The notes under the pieces: generated by a model
Database searches by the model: none
Seen by the model: the letters and a program-made list of their open reading frames with translations, nothing else
What the model was told of the DNA's origin: nothing
NCBI RefSeq assembly: GCF_029589435.1
Contig: NZ_JARRAG010000001.1
Span: 1,106,808 to 1,170,807, forward strand
Direction: 5' to 3'
DNA: 64,000 nucleotides
Origin: Paludisphaera mucosa
Lineage (GTDB): Bacteria; Planctomycetota; Planctomycetia; Isosphaerales; Isosphaeraceae
In this document: piece by piece, positions 1 to 8,977 of the stretch
Position numbering within the stretch: the first letter of the stretch is position 1
Layout of the letters: each line of letters opens with the position of its first letter
Translations under genes and position numbers: made by a program

Positions 1-1482
1 GGAGTGGCCGGTTCGAACTTCCTCAACCTCGATCATCCCTATGCCGCCGACCTCGACCTCTTCGGCTCCGGCTCCCTCTTCGAGCGCCTGTGTACGGCCC
101 GCACGAAGGCGGGGGAGGAGGCGTTGGCTTCATGGCTGCTCGCTCCCTCGACGCCTGACGTCCTCTCGCGCCGACACGCGGCGGTCGTCGAGCTTCGCCC
201 CCGGCTCGACCTCCGCGAGGATCTCGAATTGCTCGGCGCCGACGTCCGGGCCGGGATCGACCCGGCTGCGCTCGCTTCGTGGGGGACGACGCCCCGCGTC
301 TTCCCGAATCGACCGATCCGGATCGTCGCGGCGCTCCTGGCGACCTTCGGCGCTTCGGCGCTCGCGTATCTGATCTACAAGCAAGATCCGCCAGCGAGTC
401 TTCTCTTCGTCCTCATGCTGCTCATCGAGGGCGTCTTCGCGCTCTGGCTCGCGAAACGCGTCGACCGCGTCCTGGCCGGGGTCGACGAGCGCGCCCACGA
501 CTTGACGCTGCTCTCGGGGCTGCTCGACCGCCTGGAGCGCGAGCCGCTGGACGCCCCGTTGCTGCGGTCGCTCCGCGAGGCGCTGGTGACGGGGGGCAGC
601 CCGGCCTCGCGGCGGATCCGATCGCTGGGGAATCTGCTCCACCTGCTGGACAGTCGCGACAACCAGTTCTTCATGCCGTTCGCCCTGGTCCTGCTCTGGA
701 AGACGCAGCTGGCGATGAAGATCGACGCCTGGCGAGCGGCGAACGGGCCGCAGGTCGCGGGCTGGCTCGCGGCGACGGGCGACTTCGAGGCCCTGTCGGC
801 CCTCGCCGCCTATGCTGCCGAGAACCCCTCCGACGTCTTCCCCGAGATCGTCCCCGGCCCGGCCCTGTTCGACGCGGCAGGGTTGGGGCACCCGCTCATC
901 GCCCGCGCCGAGTGCGTGACGAACGACGTGACGCTCGGCCTTGAGACGACCGCCCTGGTCGTGAGCGGATCGAACATGTCGGGCAAGAGCACGCTGCTGC
1001 GCGCGATCGGAGTGGCGACGGTCATGAGCCTGGCGGGAGGCCCGGTCCGGGCGTCGCGTCTACGGCTCTCGCCGCTGGCCGTCGGCGCGACCCTGCGCGT
1101 GCAGGACTCGCTCCAGGCCGGCCGCTCGCGGTTCTACGCCGAGATCACCCGCGTGCGGCAGATCGTCGACGTCTCGTGCGGGCGGCTGCCGCTCCTCTTC
1201 CTGCTCGACGAGCTGTTCAGCGGCACCAACTCCCACGACCGCCGCGTCGGGGCCGAGGCGGTGATCCGCGGCCTGCTCGACCGCCATGCGATCGGCCTCG
1301 TCACCACCCACGACCTGGCCCTGGCCGAGATCGTCGCCGGCCTGGGGCCGCGGACGCTCAACGTGCACTTCGAGGACCACTTCGAGGACGGCGTCATGCG
1401 GTTCGACTACCGCATCCACCCCGGCGTCGTGCAGCACTCGAACGCCCTGGCGCTCATGCGCGCGGTCGGGCTGGACGTCTGA
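1..1482 (+). CDS. MutS-family (domain V) ATPase with membrane helices, 5'-truncated by window
   Basis: This is the C-terminal part of a MutS-like DNA-binding ATPase of the short, membrane-associated kind that lacks the mismatch-recognition domain. Counting from the GTG at 4, the Walker A motif GSNMSGKST is at about residues 322-330, Walker B LLFLLDEL at about 397-404, followed by the family motif FSGTNSHDR and the switch histidine in TTHD near 434-437. Two hydrophobic segments lie at about 106-125 and 131-150, so the protein is probably membrane-anchored. The reading frame is open to base 1, and homologues of this type as I remember them carry about 100 more residues before the NLDHPYAADLDLFG region, so the GTG at 4 is probably an internal valine. 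Family is secure. The cellular role of these short MutS proteins is unknown, and it should not be equated with canonical mismatch repair. Confidence 0.85.
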   Translation, partial: GVAGSNFLNLDHPYAADLDLFGSGSLFERLCTARTKAGEEALASWLLAPSTPDVLSRRHAAVVELRPRLDLREDLELLGADVRAGIDPAALASWGTTPRVFPNRPIRIVAALLATFGASALAYLIYKQDPPASLLFVLMLLIEGVFALWLAKRVDRVLAGVDERAHDLTLLSGLLDRLEREPLDAPLLRSLREALVTGGSPASRRIRSLGNLLHLLDSRDNQFFMPFALVLLWKTQLAMKIDAWRAANGPQVAGWLAATGDFEALSALAAYAAENPSDVFPEIVPGPALFDAAGLGHPLIARAECVTNDVTLGLETTALVVSGSNMSGKSTLLRAIGVATVMSLAGGPVRASRLRLSPLAVGATLRVQDSLQAGRSRFYAEITRVRQIVDVSCGRLPLLFLLDELFSGTNSHDRRVGAEAVIRGLLDRHAIGLVTTHDLALAEIVAGLGPRTLNVHFEDHFEDGVMRFDYRIHPGVVQHSNALALMRAVGLDV

Positions 1483-1513
1483 GCGCCCGCCCGCGGCGGC
1501 GAGCCCGCCCGCT

Positions 1514-2860
1514 TCAGGACAGCTTTTCGAGCCTTCCCGTGCTGTCGCCGAGGCGTTCGCAGGGGACGTCCATCCGGTCGAGCATCGAGAGGTAGAGGTT
1601 GTTGAGCGGCTGCGGCGAATAGACGACGTGCCGGCCGGTGTCGAGGCTTCCACCGCCCTTGCCGACCAGCAGGACGGGCAAGTCGTCGTGGTTGTGGCGG
1701 TCGCCGTCGGAGATGCCGCTGCCGTAAACGATCATCGAGTTGTCGAGGACCGACCGTTCGCCCTCGCGGCTCTCCTTGAGGCGAACGAGCATCCTCGCGA
1801 ACTCTTCCATGTGGAAGCGGTTGATCTTGCGGATCTTGGCCAGCTTCTTGGGGTCCTTGCCGTGGTGCGAGAGGTCGTGGTGGCCTTCGGGAACCTCCAG
1901 GAACGGGTAGGGGCGGGTGCTCCCCTCGTTGCCGAACATGAAGGTGCAGATCCGCGTCGTGTCGGTCTGGAAGGCCAGGACGATCAGGTCGAACATCAGC
2001 CGGACGTGCTCGGCGTACTCCTTGGGGACGCCCGCGGGCCGCGCGGCCCCGACGTCGAGGCCCGACTTGCCGCCGTCGGCCTCGTCGGCCCGCGCGATGC
2101 GCTGCTCGATCTCGCGGACGGCCGTCAGATATTCGTCGAGCTTGCGGCGATCGGTCTGGCCGATCCGGCCGCGGAGCGACTGGGCGTCTTCGAGGACGAA
2201 GTCGAGGATGCTCCGGTCGTAGAGGCTGCGCTTGCGACGCTCGGCCTCCGTCCCCGTCCCGCCGCGGTTGCCGAAGAGTCGGTCGAACACGAGGCGCGGG
2301 TTGATCTCCTTGGCCGTCGGGGTCGTCGGCGAGCGCCAGGAGATGTTGGAGGAATAGGCGCAGCTATATCCCGAATCGCAGTTGCCCGACTGCCCGCCGC
2401 GCTCGATGCCCAGCTCCAGCGAGGGGAGCCGCGTGGCGTCGCCGAGCTTGCGGGCGGCGACCTGGTCGACCGACACGCCGACCTGGATGTTGGCGCCGTC
2501 GGTCTTCACGGGATGGACGCCGGTCAGGAAGCACGAGAGCGAACGGGCGTGGTCGCCGGGCCCGTCGCCGTGCGCCCGGGCGTTGTCCTGGGCCAGCCCC
2601 GTCAGGACGAGCAAGTCCTGCTTGAGCGGGGCCAGCGGTTCGAGGATCCAGGGCATTTGGAAGTCGCGACCTTCCGCCTCGGGCCTCCAGTCCTTCATGT
2701 GCACGCCGTTGGGGACGTAGAAGAAGCCCATCCGGCGAGGCCCCGTCGTCGCCGAGCCGCCGGGGGCGCCCGCGGCGACCATGGACTCCATCCAGGGGAG
2801 CGCGACGGCCGCGCCGGCGCCTCGCAGCAGGGCGCGTCGAGAGATCCGGGATCGGTTCAT
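1514..2860 (-). CDS. DUF1552 domain-containing exported protein
   Basis: A 448-residue planctomycete/myxobacterial-type DUF1552 protein of unknown biochemical function. The N-terminus carries a twin-arginine signal (SRRALLRG, then a hydrophobic stretch with cleavage near residue 30), so it is probably exported folded. Recognisable family segments are GFFYVPNGVHMKDW near residue 45 and the C-terminal YGSGISDGDRHNHDDLPVLL segment. It sits 46 bp downstream of the DUF1592 cytochrome gene on the same strand. DUF1592 and DUF1552 genes are usual partners in Planctomycetes, so an operon and joint action at the cell surface are likely. The start ATG gives a complete Tat signal with no room for a longer one. 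Nothing in the sequence reveals a substrate. Confidence 0.9.
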   Translation of the reverse strand: MNRSRISRRALLRGAGAAVALPWMESMVAAGAPGGSATTGPRRMGFFYVPNGVHMKDWRPEAEGRDFQMPWILEPLAPLKQDLLVLTGLAQDNARAHGDGPGDHARSLSCFLTGVHPVKTDGANIQVGVSVDQVAARKLGDATRLPSLELGIERGGQSGNCDSGYSCAYSSNISWRSPTTPTAKEINPRLVFDRLFGNRGGTGTEAERRKRSLYDRSILDFVLEDAQSLRGRIGQTDRRKLDEYLTAVREIEQRIARADEADGGKSGLDVGAARPAGVPKEYAEHVRLMFDLIVLAFQTDTTRICTFMFGNEGSTRPYPFLEVPEGHHDLSHHGKDPKKLAKIRKINRFHMEEFARMLVRLKESREGERSVLDNSMIVYGSGISDGDRHNHDDLPVLLVGKGGGSLDTGRHVVYSPQPLNNLYLSMLDRMDVPCERLGDSTGRLEKLS

Positions 2861-2906
2861 GGGTCGGCTCCTTCGTTGCCGAAGCGTTCGGAGGTCGAGG
2901 GTCCGA

Positions 2907-5252
2907 TCAGCCTTTTCGCTTCAGGAAAGGGTCGCTCTTGACGATTTCCAGCACCATGCGCGACAGACGGTACTGGCCGTCGGACACGTTCTTGACGATC
3001 TTCTCGACCGCGCACACGTCGGGCTCTTCGAGGCCGCGACCGAGCGCGTAGGTGAGCATCTTCTCGCCGAGGCAGCGGACGAACTCGGCCTTGCGGGTCT
3101 TGAGGATCGCCTTAAGCTCGGCCGGACCTCGAAACGATTCGCCCGTCGGCAGCCTGGCCGCGGCGTCGATCGGCAGGTCGCCGTCCATGTCGCGCCAGGC
3201 GCCGATGGCGTTGTAGTTTTCCAGGCCGAAGCCCGGCGGGTCCAACCGGGCATGGCAAGACGTGCAGCTCGGGTTGGCGCGGTGCTGCTCCATACGCTGA
3301 CGGAGGGTCCCCACGAGCGGCCCCTTGGAGTCGTCGGCGAGCTGGGGGACGTCGGGCGGAGGCGGCGGCGGCGGGCTGCCGAGGATCTGCTCCAGCACCC
3401 ACTTCCCACGCTTCACCGGCGAGGTCCGCGACGGGTTCGACGTCACCGTCAAGACGCTCGCCTGCGTGATCAGCCCGCCGCGCCCGCCGGGGCCGAGCGT
3501 CACCTTGCGGAACTCCGGCCCCTTGACGCCGGGGACGCCGTAGTGGGCCGCGAGTCGCTCGTTGAGGAACGAGTAATCGCAATCGATGAAGTCGAGCAGG
3601 CTGCCGTCGTCGCGCAGGAGCGAGGCGAAGAACCGTTCGCTCTCCTGCTGCATCGCATCGCGGAGCGGCTCGTCGAACGTCGGGAACTGGCCCCGGTCCG
3701 GGTTGACCGTCTTGAGGTTCCGAAGCTGGAGCCACTGGCCGGCGAAGCTCTCGACGAAGGCGTCCGATTTGGGATCGCGGATCAGCCGCTGGACCTGCGC
3801 CTCCAGGACGGCCTCCTCGTGGAGCCTGCCTTCCGAGGCGAGCTGGAACAGCTCGTCGTCGGGCATGCTGTTCCACAGGAAGTAGGAGAGTCGCGAGGCG
3901 ATCTCGTAATCGTTCAGCCGGACGCCGCCGGGTTCGTCGATCACTTTCCCCTTCCTGTCGCGCTTGGGCCGATAGAGCTCGACGCGAAAAAGAAACTGCG
4001 GCGACGCCAGCACCGCCTGGACGGCGAGCTGGATCCCGCGCTCGTAGCTCTCGCCGTTCTCCCGGGCCAGTTCCGCCAGGCGGACCAGCTTGGCGACCTC
4101 GCCGCCGGTCACCGGGCGGCGGTAGGCGCGGCGGAGGAAGCGTTCCAGGACCGCGACGGTGCAGTCGCCGATCTCCACGGGCTTCGTAGGCGTCTGAAAG
4201 ATGATCAGCTTCTGGCTGAGCGGCGGTTCGTCGCCCCGGGCGTTCAGCGGGCCTTCGATCTCGATCGCCTGGACCACGAGGTTGCGGTCGCGTTTCGCGG
4301 GTTCGGGATGGTTGGGATCCCAGAAGTCGTTGACGAAGGCCGCGGCGATCCGCGCCGGGCCCGCCGGCAGCTTCTCTTGGATCTCGTAAGTCCCGGCCGT
4401 CCCTTCGATGGCGGTCACGTCATAGCTCCGGAGCGGCTTTCCGTCGAGCTTGATCATCATCCGGGCCGGCTCGTCGCCCGCCTGCTGGCCGTAGGCCTGG
4501 ACGCGGACCGTGTAGGTCGCGTCGCGCGGGAACGCGTGGGCGACGGCGATCTCGCCGTCGGTGCTCAGGATCCGGCCGTCGTCGTTGTGGGTCGACCCGC
4601 CGGCGGCCTCCAGCTCGACGCCCTCGAAGGTCTTGATCGGGGGCCGTCCCGCGGCGCCGGCGACGATCGCGCGGCTGGCGATGGTCTCGGCCGCCGCCAG
4701 GTATTTCTCCATCAGGATCGGCGGCAGGCTCAGGACGTCGCCGATGTTGTCGAACCCGTAGCCGACGTCGTCCGAAGGGAAGTCGTCGGCCGGCTGGAAG
4801 TCGACGCCTGTCAGGTCGCGGATCGTGTTGTCGTACTCGACTCGATTAAGCCGGCGGATCGTCACCCGCCCCGGATCGACGGTCGCGCCGCAGTCGATCT
4901 TCTTGATCTCCTCGTCGACCCAGGAGGCCAGCAAGGCGACGTCCCCCTCGCTCGGCTGGGGGTTGTCCTCGGGCGGCATGACGCCTCCCGAGACGTTCTC
5001 CTTGACGCGATTCCAGGGCTTGCGACTCGCCGCGGGCGAGCCCTTGGCCATGAGCTTTACGAGATCCAGCCCGCCCTCGGACTTCTCGCCCTGATGGCAC
5101 GACAGGCAGAACTTCTCGAAGAGATTGCGGACGGGCTCGGGGGGAGCGTCCTTGGAGACTTCGGGCGGATCGGCGAGGACAGTGGACGAGGCGGGTGCAA
5201 GCGAGATCGCGAGGGCGGCCAGTCTGCGCGAGATCCCCATCGATCGAATCAT
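2907..5252 (-). CDS. DUF1592 domain-containing c-type cytochrome protein
   Basis: A 781-residue exported multidomain protein of the DUF1587-DUF1592-DUF1588-DUF1585 architecture. After a Sec-type signal peptide (MIRSMGISRRLAALAISLA) comes a haem-binding CLSCH motif with the surrounding FEKFC/HQGEKSEGG typical of planctomycete cytochromes. The DUF1587-like segment RRLNRVEYDNTIRDLTG follows, then the DUF1592 core. A second CTSCH motif in the DUF1588 part (SCHARLDPPGFGLENY) comes next, and a DUF1585 C-terminus ends the protein. An in-frame start 102 bases upstream at 5354 would hide the signal peptide behind 34 unlikely residues, so I place the start at 5252. A run of seven prolines lies before the second haem motif. 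First gene of the pair with the DUF1552 gene. Function unknown, electron transfer inferred from the two haem motifs. Confidence 0.9.
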   Translation of the reverse strand: MIRSMGISRRLAALAISLAPASSTVLADPPEVSKDAPPEPVRNLFEKFCLSCHQGEKSEGGLDLVKLMAKGSPAASRKPWNRVKENVSGGVMPPEDNPQPSEGDVALLASWVDEEIKKIDCGATVDPGRVTIRRLNRVEYDNTIRDLTGVDFQPADDFPSDDVGYGFDNIGDVLSLPPILMEKYLAAAETIASRAIVAGAAGRPPIKTFEGVELEAAGGSTHNDDGRILSTDGEIAVAHAFPRDATYTVRVQAYGQQAGDEPARMMIKLDGKPLRSYDVTAIEGTAGTYEIQEKLPAGPARIAAAFVNDFWDPNHPEPAKRDRNLVVQAIEIEGPLNARGDEPPLSQKLIIFQTPTKPVEIGDCTVAVLERFLRRAYRRPVTGGEVAKLVRLAELARENGESYERGIQLAVQAVLASPQFLFRVELYRPKRDRKGKVIDEPGGVRLNDYEIASRLSYFLWNSMPDDELFQLASEGRLHEEAVLEAQVQRLIRDPKSDAFVESFAGQWLQLRNLKTVNPDRGQFPTFDEPLRDAMQQESERFFASLLRDDGSLLDFIDCDYSFLNERLAAHYGVPGVKGPEFRKVTLGPGGRGGLITQASVLTVTSNPSRTSPVKRGKWVLEQILGSPPPPPPPDVPQLADDSKGPLVGTLRQRMEQHRANPSCTSCHARLDPPGFGLENYNAIGAWRDMDGDLPIDAAARLPTGESFRGPAELKAILKTRKAEFVRCLGEKMLTYALGRGLEEPDVCAVEKIVKNVSDGQYRLSRMVLEIVKSDPFLKRKG

Positions 5253-5374
5253 GGCGTCTCCGAGCTGGCTGGACGTGGCGGCGGGCGACGGTGCGGGCGG
5301 TCGATTCCACGAAAGTTTAACAGCCGCACCGGTCGCGGCCAATCGCGATCTCATCGACGTCTGAAGATTTTAAG

Positions 5375-5398
5375 CCTCCCGCGCCGACCGGCGGGAGG
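5375..5398 (-). terminator. Hairpin terminator after the MBL-fold hydrolase gene
   Basis: A perfect 8-bp stem CCTCCCGC/GCGGGAGG with an 8-base loop, read on the minus strand 43 bases after the stop codon at 5442. It is followed by CTTAAAATCTT, which is T/A-rich for this genome. The position fits Rho-independent termination of the hydrolase transcript before the DUF1592 gene. Confidence 0.55.
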
Positions 5399-5441
5399 AT
5401 CTCATCCCGAGGTCCCGTGATCCTACCGAACTTGATCGAGG

Positions 5442-6233
5442 TCAGAACTCGATGTTAGGGCGGCTCAACTCATCCTCCCACGCGTCCATCAGCGGCCAAT
5501 CGACCGCGCAGGTGCCGAAATCGGACATGTGCGAGTAACCCTCGAGGCGGGCGATGGTTGCGTTGAGGAGGGCTTCATCCTTGCGGAAGATGGGGCCGTG
5601 CGAGGGCAGCAGGAACTCGGCGTGCGAGTCGCGGATCCGTTTCAGGCTGGCGATGTAGTCGGGGATGTTCGACCCGTGGTGGGCGTCGATGGCTCCGACG
5701 CAGCCGTCGCGGAAGATGTTGTCGCCCGAGAAGAGCAGGTCGTCCAGGCGGAAGGCGAGCTGGCCCGCCGCGTGGCCGGGGGTGCTCCAGACCTCGAGGG
5801 TCCGGTCGCCGACCTGGATCTTCGACCCTTCGTCGATCTCGACGTCGACCTTGCATTTCGGCATGGGGATGCTGATCCCCTGGGCGTCGATGCGGGCGAA
5901 GGTGAACAGCTCGTCGCCCGACTCGATCGCCGCGACGCTGCGGGGGTGGGCGGCGATGGGGCACCGGAGTACGTCGCGGGCGCGGGCCAGGCCCTGGGTG
6001 TGGTCGACGTCGGCGTGGGTGGCGAGGATCATCTTGCACGCCGAGAAGCTGTAACCCAGCTCCCGGATGAGCTGGAGGACGTCGACCGTATCCTCCAGGA
6101 AGCCGACGTCGATGAGGACGTATTCGTCGCCCCCGTCGATGAGGTAGACGTTCACGCCCATCCTGCGACGGGCCTGATAGTTCATCTCGATGACGTTGGG
6201 GAACAGGTAGCGACGCTCGGGCATGTCAAGCAT
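5442..6233 (-). CDS. Metallo-beta-lactamase-fold hydrolase
   Basis: A 263-residue MBL-fold metallohydrolase. The metal-binding motif is THADVDHTQG at about residues 72-81, i.e. His-x-Asp-x-Asp-His, with Asp where most relatives have the second His. Further expected ligands are visible in the segments STPGHAAGQLAF, DDLLFSGDNIF and LLPSHGPIF. Substrate is not evident: glyoxalase-II-like and lactonase families share this layout. The reading frame continues upstream to 6626, but that part is arginine/proline-rich and unlike the fold, so I start at the ATG at 6233. The ATG at 6224 (MPERRYLFPN) is an equally possible start. It appears to be a single-gene transcript ended by the hairpin at 5375-5398. 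Confidence 0.8.
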   Translation of the reverse strand: MLDMPERRYLFPNVIEMNYQARRRMGVNVYLIDGGDEYVLIDVGFLEDTVDVLQLIRELGYSFSACKMILATHADVDHTQGLARARDVLRCPIAAHPRSVAAIESGDELFTFARIDAQGISIPMPKCKVDVEIDEGSKIQVGDRTLEVWSTPGHAAGQLAFRLDDLLFSGDNIFRDGCVGAIDAHHGSNIPDYIASLKRIRDSHAEFLLPSHGPIFRKDEALLNATIARLEGYSHMSDFGTCAVDWPLMDAWEDELSRPNIEF

Positions 6234-6754
6234 CCAGTCTCGGGAGGCCGCGAGGGCGGATCGGTTCGGTCTCCCGCGAGGGCGGGCACCTCGATCTCGG
6301 GCGATGGGCGTGCCCTTGATTCTAAGGCCCAGGCGACCCGGGCTCAACCCGGCCCGGCGCGAGTTTGGGGGTGTCGGACGGCGGTCGGGGAATTCAGCCC
6401 GGCGAGGCGAGGCGTCGCGGCTCGTCGGCCCGCGCGGCGACTTGACATCGGGTTGTGGGCGGGGTAGGTTGAATTTCAGGCTCAGTCGTTGGAACTTCCG
6501 TGATCGAGACGAGATGAGTTGACGACGGCGAAACCCTTCATGGGGCGATGAGCGAACCCGATCTTTGCGTGCACCGCGCCGCCGATATCCCTTTCCCCGC
6601 GTCCTGAACCCCATCCTGGCCGACATGACGGCCGTGATCGACTTCGCGGCGCGTCCGGTCGCGGCGAGGGGCTTGCGGGCCCTGCGGGGCGGGGTTCCAA
6701 TCGCGTTCCCTGGCCGGGCCTGCGTCCGAGGGGCTTTTCACGAGGTTTGCCGAA
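6234..6754. other. Divergent intergenic region, 521 bp
   Basis: Separates the leftward hydrolase gene from the rightward secreted-repeat gene. Open frames across it are arginine-rich and look like GC shadows. The only promoter-like element I see is a TTGACA hexamer at 6442-6447, listed separately. No hairpin, repeat or RNA gene is evident. Confidence 0.5.
6442..6470 (+). promoter_or_regulatory. Weak sigma-70-like promoter candidate
   Basis: A perfect -35 TTGACA at 6442-6447, a 17-base spacer and a poor -10 (TAGGTT, 6465-6470). It would drive the secreted-repeat gene from about 280 bp upstream. The weak -10 makes this tentative. Confidence 0.25.
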
Positions 6755-8326
6755 ATGATCAAGGTGTTCACCGCCGTAGGGCGCGTCGCGCCGCTCGGGG
6801 AAGGCGTCCGGTTCGGCCTGATCGCCCTGCTGGCGGGGGCGTGGATGGCAATCGTCCCGGCTCCGGTCCCGGCCCAGGAGCCCACCGCCAAGAAGGCCGG
6901 CTCGACGGCCGACGCCCCCAAGGGCGAAACACCCCCGGCCAAGGACGCCGCGAAGGCCGACGCGCCGCCCGCGAAAGATGCGTCCAAGGACGCGGCGGAC
7001 GACGACGACGCCAAGCCGGTGGTCGACCCGTTCGCCTCCCACAAGGCCGCGGCTCTCGACATTTACAAGGACCCGAACGTCGACGGGCTTCTCGATCCCA
7101 AGAAATTCCCCGAGATCCGCGCCCCGAAGGCTGCCACGGACGAACAGATCGCCCAGCTCAAGCAGATGGCGGCCAGCCCGCTCGTCGCCCCGGACGCCAA
7201 CACGATCACCGACGTCGTCAACGGCATGATCGGCCAGATGACCAACACGCGGAACATCCAGGCGGTCCTCGACCCCACGGCCGAGAAGAACCTGAAGACC
7301 GTACAGGCCGTCCAGGCCGCCACCCAGAATCTTCTGGAGCCGGTCTTCACCTCGCGGTCCGCGAAGAACGCCGCCTTCCAGACGCGGTACAACCAGATCC
7401 TGCTCCAGAAGCTGCCGCCGGTCTTCAAGCACCACCTGATCCCGCGCATCCAGGCCATGATCATCCTGGCCCAGAGTGCGAACCCCGACGCCCTGAAAGT
7501 CCTCCTCGACGAGATCAAGAGCCCGACCCAGACCGTCTGGGTGAAGCTCTGGGCGTTTCGGGGGATCACCAACATCAAATTGCTGACGAATCGGCTTTCC
7601 GCGTCCCAGGAGGCCGACGCGGCCAAGGCGATCGCGGAGCAACTCGGCAAGGGCAAGGCCTGGCCCGCGTGGGTGCAGTATCGGGCGCTTGAGTCGCTCA
7701 CGGCGCTCCGACAGGGATTCCTGCCGACCTCGCCGCGGACGGCCGACATGGCGGCGGTCGCGTTCCAGTACCTGATCGACGATGCGCTCCGCCCCGAGGT
7801 CCGGTCGCAGGCCGCCCTGGCCCTGGGCTCGATGCAGATCACCTCGGCCGTGCCCAAGTACAATTTCGAGATCGTCGCGTACGCGACGGCCCAGCTGGGG
7901 GCGTCGATCCTCGATAAGATGGTGAACAGCTTCTCAGAGAACCCGATCCGCGCCCAGCAGCTTACGACGGTCCTGGTCGGTCCCGTCTTCCAGGCGTTCG
8001 AGGGCCAGGCGGGAGTGCGGGACAGCGGCCTGCTCAATAACTCGGCGGTCACCAACAAGGCCGACATCCAGAAGTACTTCGACGCCCTGAAGCCGGTCGC
8101 CAAGGCCGCCTCGGCGTTGATCGGGGCCCCGACCGGCCAGATCGCCGCTCTCACCACGGACTTGAAGGCGAAGGTGGCCGCCTACAAGGCGTTCCTTGCC
8201 AAGAGCACGCCGGCCGAACTCAGCCTCTTCCCCAACGGGCCCACCTACGCCGCCCCGGCCGGAGAGGCCGCTCCGCCGCAGGCCGCCGCCGCCCCCAAAC
8301 CCGGCCCCGCCGGGGCCCGCCCGTGA
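6755..8326 (+). CDS. Secreted alpha-helical (HEAT-like) repeat protein of unknown function
   Basis: A 523-residue protein I cannot assign to a named family. It begins with a long Sec-type signal peptide whose hydrophobic core is near residues 20-35, ending near PAPVPAQ. A low-complexity Ala/Lys/Asp/Pro linker follows to about residue 95, which suggests a cell-envelope spacer. The rest is helical. Segments such as SPRTADMAAVAFQYLIDD and RPEVRSQAALALGSMQ have the look of HEAT/ARM-type repeats, including the typical 'RxxAALALG' pattern. A Pro/Ala-rich tail ends the protein. It overlaps the next gene by four bases (GTGA), so translational coupling is likely and the two may work together. A GAGG about 9 bases upstream of the ATG serves as ribosome binding site. 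Confidence 0.75.
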   Translation: MIKVFTAVGRVAPLGEGVRFGLIALLAGAWMAIVPAPVPAQEPTAKKAGSTADAPKGETPPAKDAAKADAPPAKDASKDAADDDDAKPVVDPFASHKAAALDIYKDPNVDGLLDPKKFPEIRAPKAATDEQIAQLKQMAASPLVAPDANTITDVVNGMIGQMTNTRNIQAVLDPTAEKNLKTVQAVQAATQNLLEPVFTSRSAKNAAFQTRYNQILLQKLPPVFKHHLIPRIQAMIILAQSANPDALKVLLDEIKSPTQTVWVKLWAFRGITNIKLLTNRLSASQEADAAKAIAEQLGKGKAWPAWVQYRALESLTALRQGFLPTSPRTADMAAVAFQYLIDDALRPEVRSQAALALGSMQITSAVPKYNFEIVAYATAQLGASILDKMVNSFSENPIRAQQLTTVLVGPVFQAFEGQAGVRDSGLLNNSAVTNKADIQKYFDALKPVAKAASALIGAPTGQIAALTTDLKAKVAAYKAFLAKSTPAELSLFPNGPTYAAPAGEAAPPQAAAAPKPGPAGARP

Positions 8327-8973
8327 GCCTGGATCGGGGCGGGGAGTCGGCCGCGGCGGACTCCCCGATCTCGGTCCCCGAGCTTCGCGACTACCATCAG
8401 ATCAACGCCGAAGTAGTCCGCCGCCTCAATCGAGGGGCCGATCGCGTACGTCTCGAAGGGCCCGCCGGGCATCGCTTGCTCCTGGCCGGGCTGACGGGCC
8501 CCTGGCGAGCCGAGATCGAGATCGCCGGCGACGCCGGGCCCGAACTGGCGGCGGGCCTGGACGCCCCGGGCCTGAGGATCGTGTGTCGGGGGGCTTCGGC
8601 CGACGGCGCCGGCGGCGGCCTTCGGCAGGGCGTGTTGCTCCTGCTCGGCCCTTCGGGAACGGCCCTGGGTTACCGTCAGGCCGGTGGCCTGCTGATCGCC
8701 GCGGACGTGGTCGGGCCCCGCGCGGGCCTGGGGATGCTCGGCGGCGCGATGGTCCTCCGGGGAAGCGTCGGTCCCCTGGCCGGCGAACGCCAGTCGGGCG
8801 GCCGACTCTTCCTGCCGTCGTCCGAAGTCGGCCCGCACTCGGGCTGGAACTCCCGAGGAGGCTGGCGTTTCGCCGACGAAGTCGATCCGATCGATCACGC
8901 CGGCAAGCGGATCCTGAAGCACGCCCTCGAGCTGCTCGATCGGCACGCGAGCCGTCCGGCGGCGGGGGCTTGA
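8323..8973 (+). CDS. GXGXG-domain protein (GltB C-terminal / FhcC-like beta-helix)
   Basis: A 216-residue protein whose central part resembles the GXGXG parallel beta-helix found at the C-terminus of glutamate synthase and in formylmethanofuran dehydrogenase subunit C. The recognisable patterns are GGLLIAADVVGPRAG, GGAMVLRGSVGPLAGE and SGGRLFLPS, each a turn with the Gly-x-Gly spacing. The N-terminus (VPELRDYHQINAEVVRRL) precedes the helix. It has no iron-sulfur or FMN motif of its own, so a catalytic role alone is unlikely. It could be a structural or partner-binding module. Translation begins at a GTG overlapping the stop of the preceding gene by four bases. Relationship to C1 metabolism is possible, since planctomycetes carry H4MPT-linked C1 genes, but nothing else here supports it. 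Confidence 0.6.
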   Translation: MSLDRGGESAAADSPISVPELRDYHQINAEVVRRLNRGADRVRLEGPAGHRLLLAGLTGPWRAEIEIAGDAGPELAAGLDAPGLRIVCRGASADGAGGGLRQGVLLLLGPSGTALGYRQAGGLLIAADVVGPRAGLGMLGGAMVLRGSVGPLAGERQSGGRLFLPSSEVGPHSGWNSRGGWRFADEVDPIDHAGKRILKHALELLDRHASRPAAGA

Positions 8974-8977
8974 CGCG

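Noticed and set aside
1286-2941. A 551-codon plus-strand frame across the MutS-like end and the DUF1552 gene
   Set aside because: It spans two real genes of other frames and shows no domain.
2781-5420. An 879-codon open frame on the plus strand, antisense to the DUF1592 cytochrome
   Set aside because: The product is Arg/Val/Asp-rich with no recognisable domain. The opposite strand has signal peptide, haem motifs and family domains. Such frames are expected where third positions are mostly G/C.
6565-7692. A 375-codon plus-strand frame overlapping the secreted-repeat gene
   Set aside because: Highly basic, repetitive shadow. The +1 frame neighbour has a signal peptide and continues to a coupled gene.
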